Origin: Pelotomaculum sp.
GTDB lineage: Bacteria; Bacillota; Desulfotomaculia; Desulfotomaculales; Pelotomaculaceae
Assembly: GCA_018435055.1 (NCBI GenBank)
Contig: JAHDOA010000035.1
Span: forward strand, 45,932 to 109,931
Length of the DNA stretch: 64,000 nucleotides
Direction of reading: 5' to 3'
Shown one piece after another: positions 15,947 through 24,642 of the stretch. The notes beneath the pieces were generated by a model. The model did not search any database. It saw nothing but the letters and a program-made list of their open reading frames with translations, and had not been told where the DNA came from. Both the position numbers and the translations under genes were made by a program. Within the stretch, counting starts at the first letter, position 1, and the number at the start of each line of letters is the position of its first letter.

Positions 15947-15959
15947 TAACACTGTGTTA
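15947..15959. promoter_or_regulatory. Probable GntR operator palindrome
   Basis: TAACACtGTGTTA is a perfect 13-bp palindrome. It lies 6 bp downstream of the -10 box of the minus-strand promoter, over the expected transcription start, the usual place for a repressor site. Confidence 0.6.
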
Positions 15960-15964
15960 GCCTA

Positions 15965-15993
15965 ATAGTACACCATGTCACTATTACTGTCAA
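15965..15993 (-). promoter_or_regulatory. Sigma-A promoter of the GntR/ABC operon
   Basis: On the minus strand the -35 box TTGACA (15993-15988) and -10 box TACTAT (15970-15965) are 17 bp apart, a near-consensus vegetative promoter. Transcription should start at about 15957, within the palindrome. Confidence 0.75.
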
Positions 15994-16054
15994 TGTTTTA
16001 ATTGAAAATTTGCTGCCAGGGTAGTAAGATAGTGGTGGGAATGTAATTTTGCCC

Positions 16055-16082
16055 TAATAAAAAGCTCCCTTTTCTGGGGAGC
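16055..16082 (-). terminator. Orphan minus-strand terminator hairpin
   Basis: GCTCCC (16064-16069) pairs with GGGAGC (16077-16082), and on the minus strand the stem is followed by TTTTTATTA. No minus-strand gene lies immediately upstream of it: the plus-strand YitT gene is there. It may insulate the promoter of the GntR operon from antisense read-through, or attenuate the plus-strand transcript. Confidence 0.5.
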
Positions 16083-16122
16083 AGTTTGATTTTTATAAAG
16101 TTTTTTAGAGTGAGTGTTTTTT

Positions 16123-17016
16123 ATGCCTGAAATTATGAAAAAAACTGTGAAAGCCAGAAAAAATTATGCTGCGATGCTGCGGACATCTCTTAAACTGTTC
16201 AAAAAGCTCATCGGCATTGCCGCCGGCGCCACGCTTATAGCCGTCTCCTTTAATGCTTTTGTGATACCCTATGGGCTGCTGGCGGGCGGGATTTCCGGCC
16301 TGGCCATAATGGGCAGTTACCTTTTTAATTTTCCAGTTAACCTGGGTATATTCTTATTAAATATACCGATATTCTTGTGGGGTCTAAAGGTACTCAAATG
16401 GCGATTGGTTTTATACAGCGCCGTGGGGACGGCGGTTGTAATCGCAGCGCTGCCTCTGTCGGCGCCGTACATCCCGGCGCCTGCTTTGGACCTCTTTCTG
16501 GCGTCTGTCTCTTCCGGTGTTGTGAGCGGAATCGGCATTGGCATTATATTCAAGTTGGGCGCTTCTACCGGTGGCACGGACATAGCGGCTATTATTATGA
16601 AAAGGAAGAAAAACATCTCTGTCGGAGCCACCAACTTTTACTGCAACATAGTGGTGCTGTCGCTCTCACTTTTCTTCTTCGATTTAAAAATCGCGATGTA
16701 TACCGCTATCAGCATGTGGGTGACCGCAAGGGTTACCGACTCCGTAATTGAAGGTTTTAACCGCAACAAATCTGTTACAATTATTTCTAGCCGGAGCAGT
16801 GAAATAGCGCGCCGGATTATGAAGGAAACTGACCGGGGGGTCACCTACCTGGAAGGATACGGAGCTTATACGGGTGAAGGGAAAAAACTCATCAACTGTA
16901 TCGTCAGCCATTATCAAATTGCGAAACTCAAGGAAATTGTACTGGAAGTCGACAGTGACGCATTTATCTTTATCACGGAAACCGTGGAAGTGATGGGCAA
17001 AGGCTTTACAATATAA
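16123..17016 (+). CDS. YitT-family membrane protein (DUF161-DUF2179)
   Basis: About 297 residues. Five or six hydrophobic segments fill residues 25-200 (GIAAGATLIAVSFNAFVIP, LGIFLLNIPIFLWGLKVL, GVVSGIGIGIIFKLGASTGG) and a soluble DUF2179 domain forms the C-terminus (SVTIISSRSSEIARRIM, RGVTYLEGYGAYTGEG). This is the usual YitT layout; the transported substrate of the family is unknown. ATG 16123 is chosen over GTG 16114. It is a single gene ending in a bidirectional hairpin. Confidence 0.87.
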   Translation: MPEIMKKTVKARKNYAAMLRTSLKLFKKLIGIAAGATLIAVSFNAFVIPYGLLAGGISGLAIMGSYLFNFPVNLGIFLLNIPIFLWGLKVLKWRLVLYSAVGTAVVIAALPLSAPYIPAPALDLFLASVSSGVVSGIGIGIIFKLGASTGGTDIAAIIMKRKKNISVGATNFYCNIVVLSLSLFFFDLKIAMYTAISMWVTARVTDSVIEGFNRNKSVTIISSRSSEIARRIMKETDRGVTYLEGYGAYTGEGKKLINCIVSHYQIAKLKEIVLEVDSDAFIFITETVEVMGKGFTI

Positions 17017-17022
17017 AGCAGA

Positions 17023-17058
17023 AAGCACACGAGGCCAGTTCACCGTTCCCGTGTGCTT
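17023..17058. terminator. Bidirectional stem-loop between convergent genes
   Basis: AAGCACACG (17023-17031) pairs with CGTGTGCTT (17050-17058) between the ends of the YitT gene and the minus-strand Fe-S protein gene. T-tracts are short on both sides. Confidence 0.55.
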
Positions 17059-17066
17059 ATGGCCTG

Positions 17067-17723
17067 TCATTTGCCGGCCAGAATGCGGATGTCTTCAATC
17101 CGCACATGCAGCCCGTGGCTTTTTTCTAGTAGCATATTGACGAGTCCGGTATGGTTTAACGCCATCATACAGAAACCCGGCAAAAATGTCACCCGGCAGC
17201 CGAAGGAGGGTTCTTTGGTAATCCTTTTCGCTATGCCCTCAAACCCAATCATGTGATAGGCTGTTACATCTTTTACTTCCATGTCACGGGAATATTTCGG
17301 GCCAACCACCCATGTATACAGCAACCCGGTTTGCCATTCCGCCTCGATCACCTGCAGGACGTGTGGTATGGGGCAGCCTGCTCCCATAGGCCTGCCGAGC
17401 ACAATGTCACCTTTTTTTATATCCATTTTTTCCACCATGTCTGAACGGAACGGGAGGACTATCTTGCGGGCGGATATTTCACCTGGCAGCGGGCCGAGAA
17501 TAAAGTCATAGGGGTGTCCCAGAGCGTCTATACCTGAATAGGCAGTTTCGCTTATACCGCTGTTATGTGGCCGGACAACGTTTTCAGTATAAAAAGGACA
17601 GTCTGCAAGGTCTTTATTTTTTGTTTCCACCATCCGCAGAAAATTCTTGCAGTTTTTCTCACCGCACTGGCCGCAGTTTTTACCTGGTGGCAGCCACGAC
17701 AATTTCTTGGACAATCTATTCAC
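17067..17723 (-). CDS. 4Fe-4S-domain protein of an Fe-S/GTPase/ABC trio
   Basis: 218 residues. The N-terminus carries CGQCGEKNCKNFLRMV with a further Cys about 15 residues on (ADCPFY), the pattern of the 4Fe-4S domain found in the corrinoid Fe-S protein large subunit and RnfB. The rest is a beta-rich domain that I do not recognise (ISARKIVLPFRSDMVEKM, GRPMGAGCPIPHVLQV, FLPGFCMMALNHTG). It is the last gene of a minus-strand operon and overlaps the GTPase gene by 8 bp. By context it is the protein acted on by, or the scaffold for, the two nucleotide-dependent partners. A role in metal or corrinoid-centre activation is a hypothesis only. Confidence 0.75.
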   Translation of the reverse strand: MNRLSKKLSWLPPGKNCGQCGEKNCKNFLRMVETKNKDLADCPFYTENVVRPHNSGISETAYSGIDALGHPYDFILGPLPGEISARKIVLPFRSDMVEKMDIKKGDIVLGRPMGAGCPIPHVLQVIEAEWQTGLLYTWVVGPKYSRDMEVKDVTAYHMIGFEGIAKRITKEPSFGCRVTFLPGFCMMALNHTGLVNMLLEKSHGLHVRIEDIRILAGK

Positions 17724-18426
17724 CTCTGTACAGGTATTCGGCGGTTTGCCCGTCCAGTTTTTGAATCACCCCAAAATGATGTTTCCAGCCGATTTCCTTC
17801 TTGCCGACGCAAATCGTACAGGTGCCCAAGGGCGGGTTCCCTTTTAAAACCAGAGTTTCAGCGTCAATATCGCCGGAATTCCTGATTATTTCGTATAAGC
17901 GGTGCAGTGACGTGCCCTGCAGCGCGTTGGTCTCCATGAGGATTAAATTTGAATGGGTTTCTTTTATTTTTTGTACCAGGACTTCTCTTTCAGCCTGGCT
18001 GACCAGGTCGATTTTCGTTACCACGGCGATATCGGCAAGGGTAACCATGCAGCCCATCTTTTCCGGCGCGTGTATGCCGGCAATGGAACTGAGGACTATG
18101 ATGCCGAGTCCCTGGTTTAAATAGGGGGAGCAGCGAAGGCAGAGACCGGCGCTCTCCACAATAAAAAGCTCCGTCCCGTTTTTTTTCGCCCATTCCACCG
18201 CGTCACCAAGGACCATTACGCCGGCATGGTCGGGGCAGAGGTCGCCGGAACAAAATTTCCTGGTCAGTATGCCGAATTCTTTATTTAATTCCACGTCTTC
18301 GAAGGCCTTTACAACATCTATTTTAAAAAAAGCGATCTTCATTTCATGTCTCATCTTTTTGACGATCTGTTTCACCAAAGAGGTCTTGCCGGAAGACGGG
18401 GGGCCGGCTATCACGAGAAGCTTCAT
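17716..18426 (-). CDS. HypB/CobW-like SIMIBI GTPase
   Basis: About 236 residues. P-loop GPPSSGKTSLVKQIV near residue 8, a Cys-bearing segment FCSGDLCPDHAGVM near 80, a switch region FIVESAGLCLRCSPYL, and VVTKIDLVSQAE, the G4 motif that gives guanine specificity. A second CxxC (GTCTICVGKKEIG) lies near the C-terminus. This fits the HypB/UreG/CooC class that drives metal insertion into enzymes, with the cysteines as possible metal ligands. ATG 18426 follows AGGTGG; the frame is open back to 18438. It lies 12-25 bp after the ABC gene and overlaps the Fe-S gene. No hydrogenase, urease or CODH gene is in the window to name the client. Confidence 0.78.
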   Translation of the reverse strand: MKLLVIAGPPSSGKTSLVKQIVKKMRHEMKIAFFKIDVVKAFEDVELNKEFGILTRKFCSGDLCPDHAGVMVLGDAVEWAKKNGTELFIVESAGLCLRCSPYLNQGLGIIVLSSIAGIHAPEKMGCMVTLADIAVVTKIDLVSQAEREVLVQKIKETHSNLILMETNALQGTSLHRLYEIIRNSGDIDAETLVLKGNPPLGTCTICVGKKEIGWKHHFGVIQKLDGQTAEYLYRGE

Positions 18427-18450
18427 ATAAAACACCACCTGTTTTTTTAC

Positions 18451-19230
18451 TTAGGCCAGGCTTGCGGATACTAATTCTTTGGTAATCATTTTACCGGTCC
18501 TCAGCCTTTCCCTGATAATACTTACCTTTTTGTCATATTCCAGCAGGTTGTAGGCGGCTGTAACCTCGAGATCGCTGCGAATAATTACCTTTTTTACCGC
18601 CCCGTTTTGCATGATGATCCTCTTTTTGGTGAGCAGGGCTATTACAGGGTCATGTGTCACAAAAACAATTATTTTCCCAGTGTTCTGGATGATCCTGACC
18701 ACCTCTTGCTTGAAAATTCCGGCGTTTTCTATTTCGTCCAGGAGAATTACCGGTGAAGCGCCGATTAAAATAGCGTCGGCCACCAGCAGGGAGCGGGTTT
18801 GCCCGCCGGAAAGCACAGTTACCCGGGAATTTTTCCTTATTTTTTCCCCGGTAAATTTATTGGCCAGCTCGATGGTCTCGTCAATAACATTATTGTTCTT
18901 TATACCGCGGGCGCGCGCGTGTATCCGCAGAAATTCCTCCGATGAAAGGTCCGCGAAACACTTTGTGTTCTGAGTAATCATGGCAATGGGTTTCAGACAG
19001 GGATTACATCTCACTTCATCATCGGGGACAAGCCCGTTGACCAGCACCTTACGCCTGGTGGCTGTATCTTCCTGGGCCAGGAGTTCAATGTCGGTAATAA
19101 AGGCGGTCTTGCCGCTGCCGGTAGGACCCACTATTGATATGGTTTCCCCGGCAGATAATGTGATTTCCGAAAAGCTTTCTTTTAAACCTGCCTTGTTAAA
19201 ACCCGGCAGGATGGTTAATTCAGTGATCAA
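18451..19230 (-). CDS. Soluble ABC-type ATPase of the Fe-S/GTPase/ABC trio
   Basis: 259 residues: Walker A GPTGSGKTAF, a CNPC motif (VRCNPCLKPIAMITQ) just before the Q-loop, signature LSGGQTRSLLVADAIL, Walker B PVILLDEIENAG and H-loop VFVTHDP. All catalytic motifs are intact, but no transmembrane partner is encoded in the operon, so it is probably not a transporter ATPase. A likeness to ABC proteins that reactivate methanogenesis enzymes comes to mind but is not proven. The start is TTG 19230, after AGGGGGCG. First gene of the operon, with palindromic sites upstream. Confidence 0.78.
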   Translation of the reverse strand: MITELTILPGFNKAGLKESFSEITLSAGETISIVGPTGSGKTAFITDIELLAQEDTATRRKVLVNGLVPDDEVRCNPCLKPIAMITQNTKCFADLSSEEFLRIHARARGIKNNNVIDETIELANKFTGEKIRKNSRVTVLSGGQTRSLLVADAILIGASPVILLDEIENAGIFKQEVVRIIQNTGKIIVFVTHDPVIALLTKKRIIMQNGAVKKVIIRSDLEVTAAYNLLEYDKKVSIIRERLRTGKMITKELVSASLA

Positions 19231-19815
19231 AATTTTCGCCCCCTGTTTTACTTACTTCTGTAAAATATGTTTTTTTTAAACATATGCCACCTGATTAACG
19301 AATAATCAGATAGCCAATTTATTCTAACGTATATATAATTTTCAAACATCTATATTTGTATATATAATTTGGCTTTATTGCAATTTGTTACCATGGGGGA
19401 TCAATTTTGACAATTCAGGCCGCAATTAACATTTAATTTGAAATGCCTTAATTTAGTTTCTTATGGCAGGATTTTACAGTCTGTAGCTCTATTCTGTATT
19501 TATCATGGCCTTATAAGTCTTTTATTTTAAACAGTACTGGTAATAAGCGATCGGGAGCAATAAGTGGGCAGATACTATTATTAATAGCAATAATGTATCC
19601 TGTATTTTGTTTCATATAAACATTTAGACTGCAGTATGGTCGCAGCAGCGATGAATGGTAAAATATTTATTCGGTGTAAAAATACATAAAAATATAGAAG
19701 GATAATATAAAGATGTATAAGAATAGTATTAATGTAATAAACAACTTGCAATCAGGCTTATTCCCCGCGGGATCTAATCCCGTTTCTATAATATTTATAT
19801 TAAGGGGTGATATTT
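19231..19815. other. Divergent AT-rich regulatory region
   Basis: 585 bp between the divergent ABC/GTPase/Fe-S operon and the PAS/HD-GYP gene. It holds a palindrome ATATGTTT-N5-AAACATAT (19265-19285), a second inverted repeat CTGATTA-N5-TAATCAG (19291-19309) and a 13-bp direct repeat GTATATATAATTT (19329-19341 and 19358-19370). All three lie within 150 bp of the ABC start, where operators are expected. The part from 19400 to 19800 shows no feature I can support; a 59-codon frame (19713-19892) overlaps the next gene and is not called. Confidence 0.5.
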
Positions 19816-22800
19816 TTGTATCTTGCAGACTATACAAAGATACTGTCATCGCTCTCGATTCCCTGCCTTATCTTCAAGGATTCGCGGATTAGCTTCGCCA
19901 ACAAGAAATTTATTGAAATCACAGGCTACTCGGAGCGGGAACTTAAGGAAATTCCCCCCAATCAATTTATACATCCGGAAGACAGGTCCTATGTGAGAAA
20001 TAATATAACAAAGTGCTATTCCGGCATTGAAATAAATCAAGATATTGAGTTCAGGGCTTTTAATAAAGCAGGAGAAACGGTTTATGTGCTTGGTCACTGT
20101 GACCGTATAGAATTAGCAGGCGCCCCGGCCATTTTGATCCTATGTATAAATATCAGAAGGAAGGTCCTAACGAGAGAGTTGGAAACCAGCGGCGCGCTGG
20201 CCGGCTTATCCGCAAGGCTTCTATTGACGGAATCATTCGATGAAATATCCCGGCTTGTTTTGGACGAGGCCAAACGCTTGACCGGCAGCAAGTCAGGTTT
20301 TGTCGGGTATCTGGATGAAGTAACAAGACATGCAATTTTAATTACCCCGGGCTACGAAGTATGGGATAACTGCCAGATAGAGGATAGGATATATGTTTTT
20401 GATAAGTTTACCGGTTTGTGGGGCTGGGTATTAAATAACAAAAAACCCATTTTGACCAACTCCCCGGCGGAAGACCCCCGCTATAACGGCACGCCGCCAG
20501 GGCATATAACCATTGAACGTTTTCTCGCCGTGCCCGCTATGATCGGTACGAGACTTGTGGGGGAGGTCGCCCTGGCCAACCCTGACCGCGACTATACCCG
20601 AACGGACCAGGAAGTTGTGGAAAAACTGTCCAATATATACGCCATAGCAATACAGAGGAAATGGCTGAACGAGGGGCTAAAGAGGTCGGAAAGGGACTCC
20701 CGCGCCCTTTTAGAAATCATGTCACAGGGTGTCCTGTTCCAGGATGAACAGGGAGTAATCACCTGCGCGAATCCGGCGGCGCAAAGGATTCTAGGCGTGA
20801 GCCAGAAGCAGATCAAAGATAAAACTGATTTTATAATAATCTTGCGGGCAACCCGTGAAGACGGCACAGACCTGCCCGTGGCGGAATACCCATCCATGGT
20901 TGCCCTGCGGACAGGCAAAGAAGTGAATAATATGGTCATGGGTATTTACAACCCCAAAGAACGCAGGCGCATATGGCTGAAAGTCAACGCCACGCCACAG
21001 TTCAAAGCGGGAGAAAACAAGCCATGTCAGGTCTATACCACATTTGACGATATAACAGAGCTTAAAGCGGCTGAAGATAAAATCAGGGCGTCCCGCCAGC
21101 AGCTCCTGGACATTATTGAATCCCTGCCCGACGCGACTTTTGTCATAGACAGCGATAAAAAAGTGATTGCCTGGAACAAGGCCATTGAGGAAATGACCGG
21201 GGTGAAGAAGGAAAAGATGATCGGGAAAAGCGACTATGCTTACTGCATCTATGGCGACAACAAGCCGGTTTTAATCGACCTGGCTTTGTCTGAGGACAGA
21301 AATCCCCAAATTGCCTACGATTTTATCATGAAAGAGGGCAACGTTATTTATGCCGAAATTTACACAAAGACAGTTTACAGTGGAAGGGGCGCCTACATTC
21401 GGGTCAACGCATCCCGGCTCTGCGATAATGACGGCAGAATTATCGGGGCAATTGAATCAATACATGACATCACAGCGCGCAAGCAGGCGGAGGAAGCCCT
21501 GACTGCCGAGAGACGCAGGTTTGAGAACCTTACAGAGGGATCTCCCTTCGGGATAGCTTTGTTTGACGAGCAGGGAAGTTATAAATACATCAATCCAAAA
21601 TTCAAAGAGATATTCGGCTATGACCTTGATGACATACCAGATAGAAAAGCCTGGTTTGACAGGGCTTATCCCGATCCGGAATACAGGCGCAGGGTCCTTG
21701 ACTTTTGGGAAAATGATCTGACAAATTCCGTGCCGGGAGAGAAAAAAGCGAGGCTTTCCAGGGTTACCTGCAAGGACGGGGAGGAAAAAATAATCAGCTT
21801 TACCCCGGTGAGGCTGCTTACCGGCGAGTATTTAATCGCCTGCGAGGACATCACGCAGCGCCGGCTCGCCGAACGGGAACTAAAAGCAGCCAACCGGCAG
21901 CTCATGGATATTATTGATTTCCTGCCCGACGCCACCTTTGTCATTGACAACGGCGGCAGGGTGATTGCCTGGAACAAGGCCATTGAGGAAATGACCGGGG
22001 TCAGAAAAGGAGAGATGATTGGAAAAGGCGACTACGCTTACGCCGTGCCATTTTACGGTGAATCCCGGCCAATCATGATCGACCTTGTATTAATGCCCCG
22101 AAGAGAAGTGGAGGATAAATACGATTTTGTGCAAAGGACCGGCTGCTTGATTATCGCGGAGGCAGAGGCGCCCTGCGCCTATAGAGGCAAGGGGGCGTTC
22201 CTGTGGGGGATAGCCACCCCGCTGTACGATGGCCAGGGCAATATCGTGGGGGCCATTGAGTCCATAAGAGATGTCACAGAGAAGAAAAAGGCGGAGGAAC
22301 AACTTAAATACCTCAGCCTGCACGACCCCCTCACCGGACTGTATAACCGCACCTTCTTTGAAGAGGGGATGCGGCGGGCTTCAGACGGCAGATTTGACCC
22401 AATTGGCATAATAATATGCGACCTGGACGGGCTGAAGCTAATCAACGACAGCCTGGGACATGACGCCGGTGACTCCCTGCTGGCGGCCGCAGCCGGAATT
22501 ATCGGAAAGACCTTCCGTAAAGGCGACATTGTTTCCCGCATCGGCGGGGATGAATTTGCCGTCCTCCTGACTGGCAGCGACGAAGCAGCCGTAGAAGAGG
22601 CTTACCTGAGATTAAGAAGTTCCTTCGACAATTACAATTTAACAGATCCGGAAATCCCCCTCAGCGTATCCATCGGGTTTGCCGTGGGCAGTATGGAAAC
22701 GGCCAGCGTAGGCGAGCTTTTCAAAGAAGCGGACAACAATATGTACAGGGAAAAGCTGCACCGCAGCCAAAGCGCCAGGAGCGCAATAGTCCAGACACTG

Positions 22801-23337
22801 ATGAAAGCCCTTGAGGCAAGGGACTTCATTACTGAGGGACACGCCAACAGACTGCAGGTCTACGTTAAGGAAATGGCCGCGGTTTTGGGCATGTCAACAC
22901 GCAGCATTTCAGATTTATGCCTGCTGGCCAAGTTCCACGATATCGGCAAGGTGGGCGTGCCGGACAGGATCCTGTTCAAACCGGGTCCCCTGACTAACGA
23001 GGAGGCGCTTGAAATGCAGCGGCACAGCGAAATAGGCCACCTTATCGCCAGGTCCGCGCCCGACCTGGGACCAATTGCTGACTGGATTTTAAAACACCAT
23101 GAATGGTGGAACGGGAAAGGGTATCCTCTGGGGTTAAAAGGAAAAGAGATCCCGCTGGAATGCCGCATCCTGGCCATCGTCGACGCCTACGACGCGATGA
23201 CCAGCGACCGGCCGTACCGCAAGGCGCTGTCCCGCGAAAAGGCTTTAAGTGAATTAAAAAGGTGCAGCGGCAGCCAGTTTGACCCCTGCCTGGTAAATAA
23301 GTTTGTAGAAATATTGGAATTGGAAAAAGCTACCTGA
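19816..23337 (+). CDS. Multi-PAS/GAF GGDEF and HD-GYP protein (c-di-GMP turnover)
   Basis: About 1173 residues. Order: PAS (1-110), GAF (125-290), four PAS domains (about 300-420, 430-560, 570-690, 700-820), GGDEF (about 830-990) and HD-GYP (about 1000-1165). The cyclase motif GGDEF (near 910) is intact, as are the phosphodiesterase motifs HDIGKVGV (near 1041) and GKGYP (near 1101), so it could both make and break c-di-GMP. The second and fourth of the four PAS domains are near duplicates (LPDATFVIDSDKKVIAWNKA and LPDATFVIDNGGRVIAWNKA), evidence of internal duplication. No membrane segment is seen, so signals are cytoplasmic. TTG 19816 follows AAGGGGTGA; GTG 19807 is the alternative. It stands alone. 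Confidence 0.9.
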   Translation: MYLADYTKILSSLSIPCLIFKDSRISFANKKFIEITGYSERELKEIPPNQFIHPEDRSYVRNNITKCYSGIEINQDIEFRAFNKAGETVYVLGHCDRIELAGAPAILILCINIRRKVLTRELETSGALAGLSARLLLTESFDEISRLVLDEAKRLTGSKSGFVGYLDEVTRHAILITPGYEVWDNCQIEDRIYVFDKFTGLWGWVLNNKKPILTNSPAEDPRYNGTPPGHITIERFLAVPAMIGTRLVGEVALANPDRDYTRTDQEVVEKLSNIYAIAIQRKWLNEGLKRSERDSRALLEIMSQGVLFQDEQGVITCANPAAQRILGVSQKQIKDKTDFIIILRATREDGTDLPVAEYPSMVALRTGKEVNNMVMGIYNPKERRRIWLKVNATPQFKAGENKPCQVYTTFDDITELKAAEDKIRASRQQLLDIIESLPDATFVIDSDKKVIAWNKAIEEMTGVKKEKMIGKSDYAYCIYGDNKPVLIDLALSEDRNPQIAYDFIMKEGNVIYAEIYTKTVYSGRGAYIRVNASRLCDNDGRIIGAIESIHDITARKQAEEALTAERRRFENLTEGSPFGIALFDEQGSYKYINPKFKEIFGYDLDDIPDRKAWFDRAYPDPEYRRRVLDFWENDLTNSVPGEKKARLSRVTCKDGEEKIISFTPVRLLTGEYLIACEDITQRRLAERELKAANRQLMDIIDFLPDATFVIDNGGRVIAWNKAIEEMTGVRKGEMIGKGDYAYAVPFYGESRPIMIDLVLMPRREVEDKYDFVQRTGCLIIAEAEAPCAYRGKGAFLWGIATPLYDGQGNIVGAIESIRDVTEKKKAEEQLKYLSLHDPLTGLYNRTFFEEGMRRASDGRFDPIGIIICDLDGLKLINDSLGHDAGDSLLAAAAGIIGKTFRKGDIVSRIGGDEFAVLLTGSDEAAVEEAYLRLRSSFDNYNLTDPEIPLSVSIGFAVGSMETASVGELFKEADNNMYREKLHRSQSARSAIVQTLMKALEARDFITEGHANRLQVYVKEMAAVLGMSTRSISDLCLLAKFHDIGKVGVPDRILFKPGPLTNEEALEMQRHSEIGHLIARSAPDLGPIADWILKHHEWWNGKGYPLGLKGKEIPLECRILAIVDAYDAMTSDRPYRKALSREKALSELKRCSGSQFDPCLVNKFVEILELEKAT

Positions 23338-23356
23338 TTAACTTTTTTAGAAAAAC

Positions 23357-23385
23357 AACAAGGGGCCGGGGGGCTACTTGTTTTC
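23357..23385 (+). terminator. Terminator-like stem after the HD-GYP gene
   Basis: AACAAG (23357-23362) pairs with CTTGTT (23377-23382), with an inner GCC/GGC pair and TTTT following. It overlaps the 3' end of the convergent CBS gene. Confidence 0.45.
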
Positions 23386-23847
23386 GGCGGGCCTGGCTTT
23401 CTTAGCCAGGGTTTTAACAATGTCGGCCCGGCTGATAATCCCTAAGATAGTAGCGCCATTTTCAACAACCGGCACCCGTTTGATGCTGTGATCGATCATC
23501 AGGGCCGCCACCTCCTCAACAGCCATATCCCCGCCGGCGGTAATCACATTCCTGGTCATTATCCCGGAGGTGCTGGTTGCGGCCAGTTTTTTGAAATCCT
23601 CCCGGTATCTTTCTAAACCGTTGATATAGATAAAAGCCCCTAGAATATTCAGGAAGGCCGGCGCCCTGGGGTTTGTCTCCTTATGTAACAGGTCTTCCTC
23701 AGTTACCATACCTACTAATAGTCCTTTTTTGTTCACGACCGGCGCGCCCGATATGTTGTTTTCCGTTAAAATCAAAGCCGCCTCTTCAATGGAGGAACCT
23801 TCCTGTATGGTAACAACATCTTTATTCATAATATCCCTTGCCAGCAT
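23374..23847 (-). CDS. Two-CBS-domain protein
   Basis: About 157 residues made of two CBS repeats (MLARDIMNKDVVTIQEGSS and SGIMTRNVITAGGDMAVEE). CBS pairs bind adenine nucleotides and act as energy-state sensors; no effector domain is attached. ATG 23847 follows AGAGGTGG; the frame is open to 23856. It lies 15 bp behind a TauE-type transporter gene, so it may gate that transporter. Confidence 0.88.
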   Translation of the reverse strand: MLARDIMNKDVVTIQEGSSIEEAALILTENNISGAPVVNKKGLLVGMVTEEDLLHKETNPRAPAFLNILGAFIYINGLERYREDFKKLAATSTSGIMTRNVITAGGDMAVEEVAALMIDHSIKRVPVVENGATILGIISRADIVKTLAKKARPAENK

Positions 23848-23862
23848 GTGGTCCACCTCTTT

Positions 23863-24642
23863 TTATTGTTTTAGTTCCTTCTCCTCTTTTTGGGGTTCAG
23901 GCAGCGGCGCCTTTAAATAGCGAGCGCCGGTCCATACCAGCACTGCTGCAAATATCAACCGCAGGTAGTCTTCCACGATAAAATGGGCCAGGCTGCCGCC
24001 CATACAGGTACCGATCAGGATGCCTGGCACAAGCCCGGTCAGGGTACTCTTGTTTACATTCCCCAGGCGCCAGTGTGTAAACGCGCCTACTCCACCGGCG
24101 GGCACCATGGCCAGGAGGGAACTGCCCTGTGCGGTGTACTGTGTAAATCCCGCCAGCAGGACCATTGAGGGCACCATGATCGTTCCCCCGCCGACTCCCA
24201 TCATGCCGGATAAAAAGCCGGTAAATACCCCGGTTAATAATAGAACTAGTATTTTGCTCCATGTCAATCCCATGGCGGAATCAACAACCTGGGGCAGGTG
24301 AGGCTTCAGGAGCAGGAGTACGGTGATCAGGAGCATAAACAGGCCGAAGTACCTTCCCAACTTCCACTCGGGCAGGGCGTCGGCAAATTTTGCGCCAAAC
24401 CTGGCGGTAAATACCGCAGTTGAGGCTAACAGCAACGAGGCCAAAATGTCAATATTGCCTTGAACGGCATAGGTGATAGAACCCATTATTCCGGTAAATA
24501 CAAGCGCGACCAGGCTTGTGCCGTGGGCTTTGTGCTGCCCGATTTTTAAAACGCCAACCATAAGGGGGATCATGATCACCCCTCCGCCCAGTCCAACGAG
24601 ACCTCCGAAGGTCCCCGCGAGCAATCCGATCAGGAAACTCAT
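23863..24642 (-). CDS. TauE/SafE-family anion transporter
   Basis: 259 residues, about eight membrane segments, with the two family repeats LAGTFGGLVGLGGGVIMIPLM near the N-terminus and FLSGMMGVGGGTIMVPSMVLL in the middle. TauE/SafE proteins move sulfite, sulfoacetate or other organosulfur anions; the substrate here is unknown. GGAGG precedes ATG 24642. Operon with the CBS protein downstream. Confidence 0.88.
   Translation of the reverse strand: MSFLIGLLAGTFGGLVGLGGGVIMIPLMVGVLKIGQHKAHGTSLVALVFTGIMGSITYAVQGNIDILASLLLASTAVFTARFGAKFADALPEWKLGRYFGLFMLLITVLLLLKPHLPQVVDSAMGLTWSKILVLLLTGVFTGFLSGMMGVGGGTIMVPSMVLLAGFTQYTAQGSSLLAMVPAGGVGAFTHWRLGNVNKSTLTGLVPGILIGTCMGGSLAHFIVEDYLRLIFAAVLVWTGARYLKAPLPEPQKEEKELKQ

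Noticed and set aside
19713..19892. 59-codon plus-strand frame ahead of the PAS/HD-GYP gene
   Set aside because: It overlaps the start of the large gene in another frame, its ribosome-site spacing is poor and its composition is not convincing.
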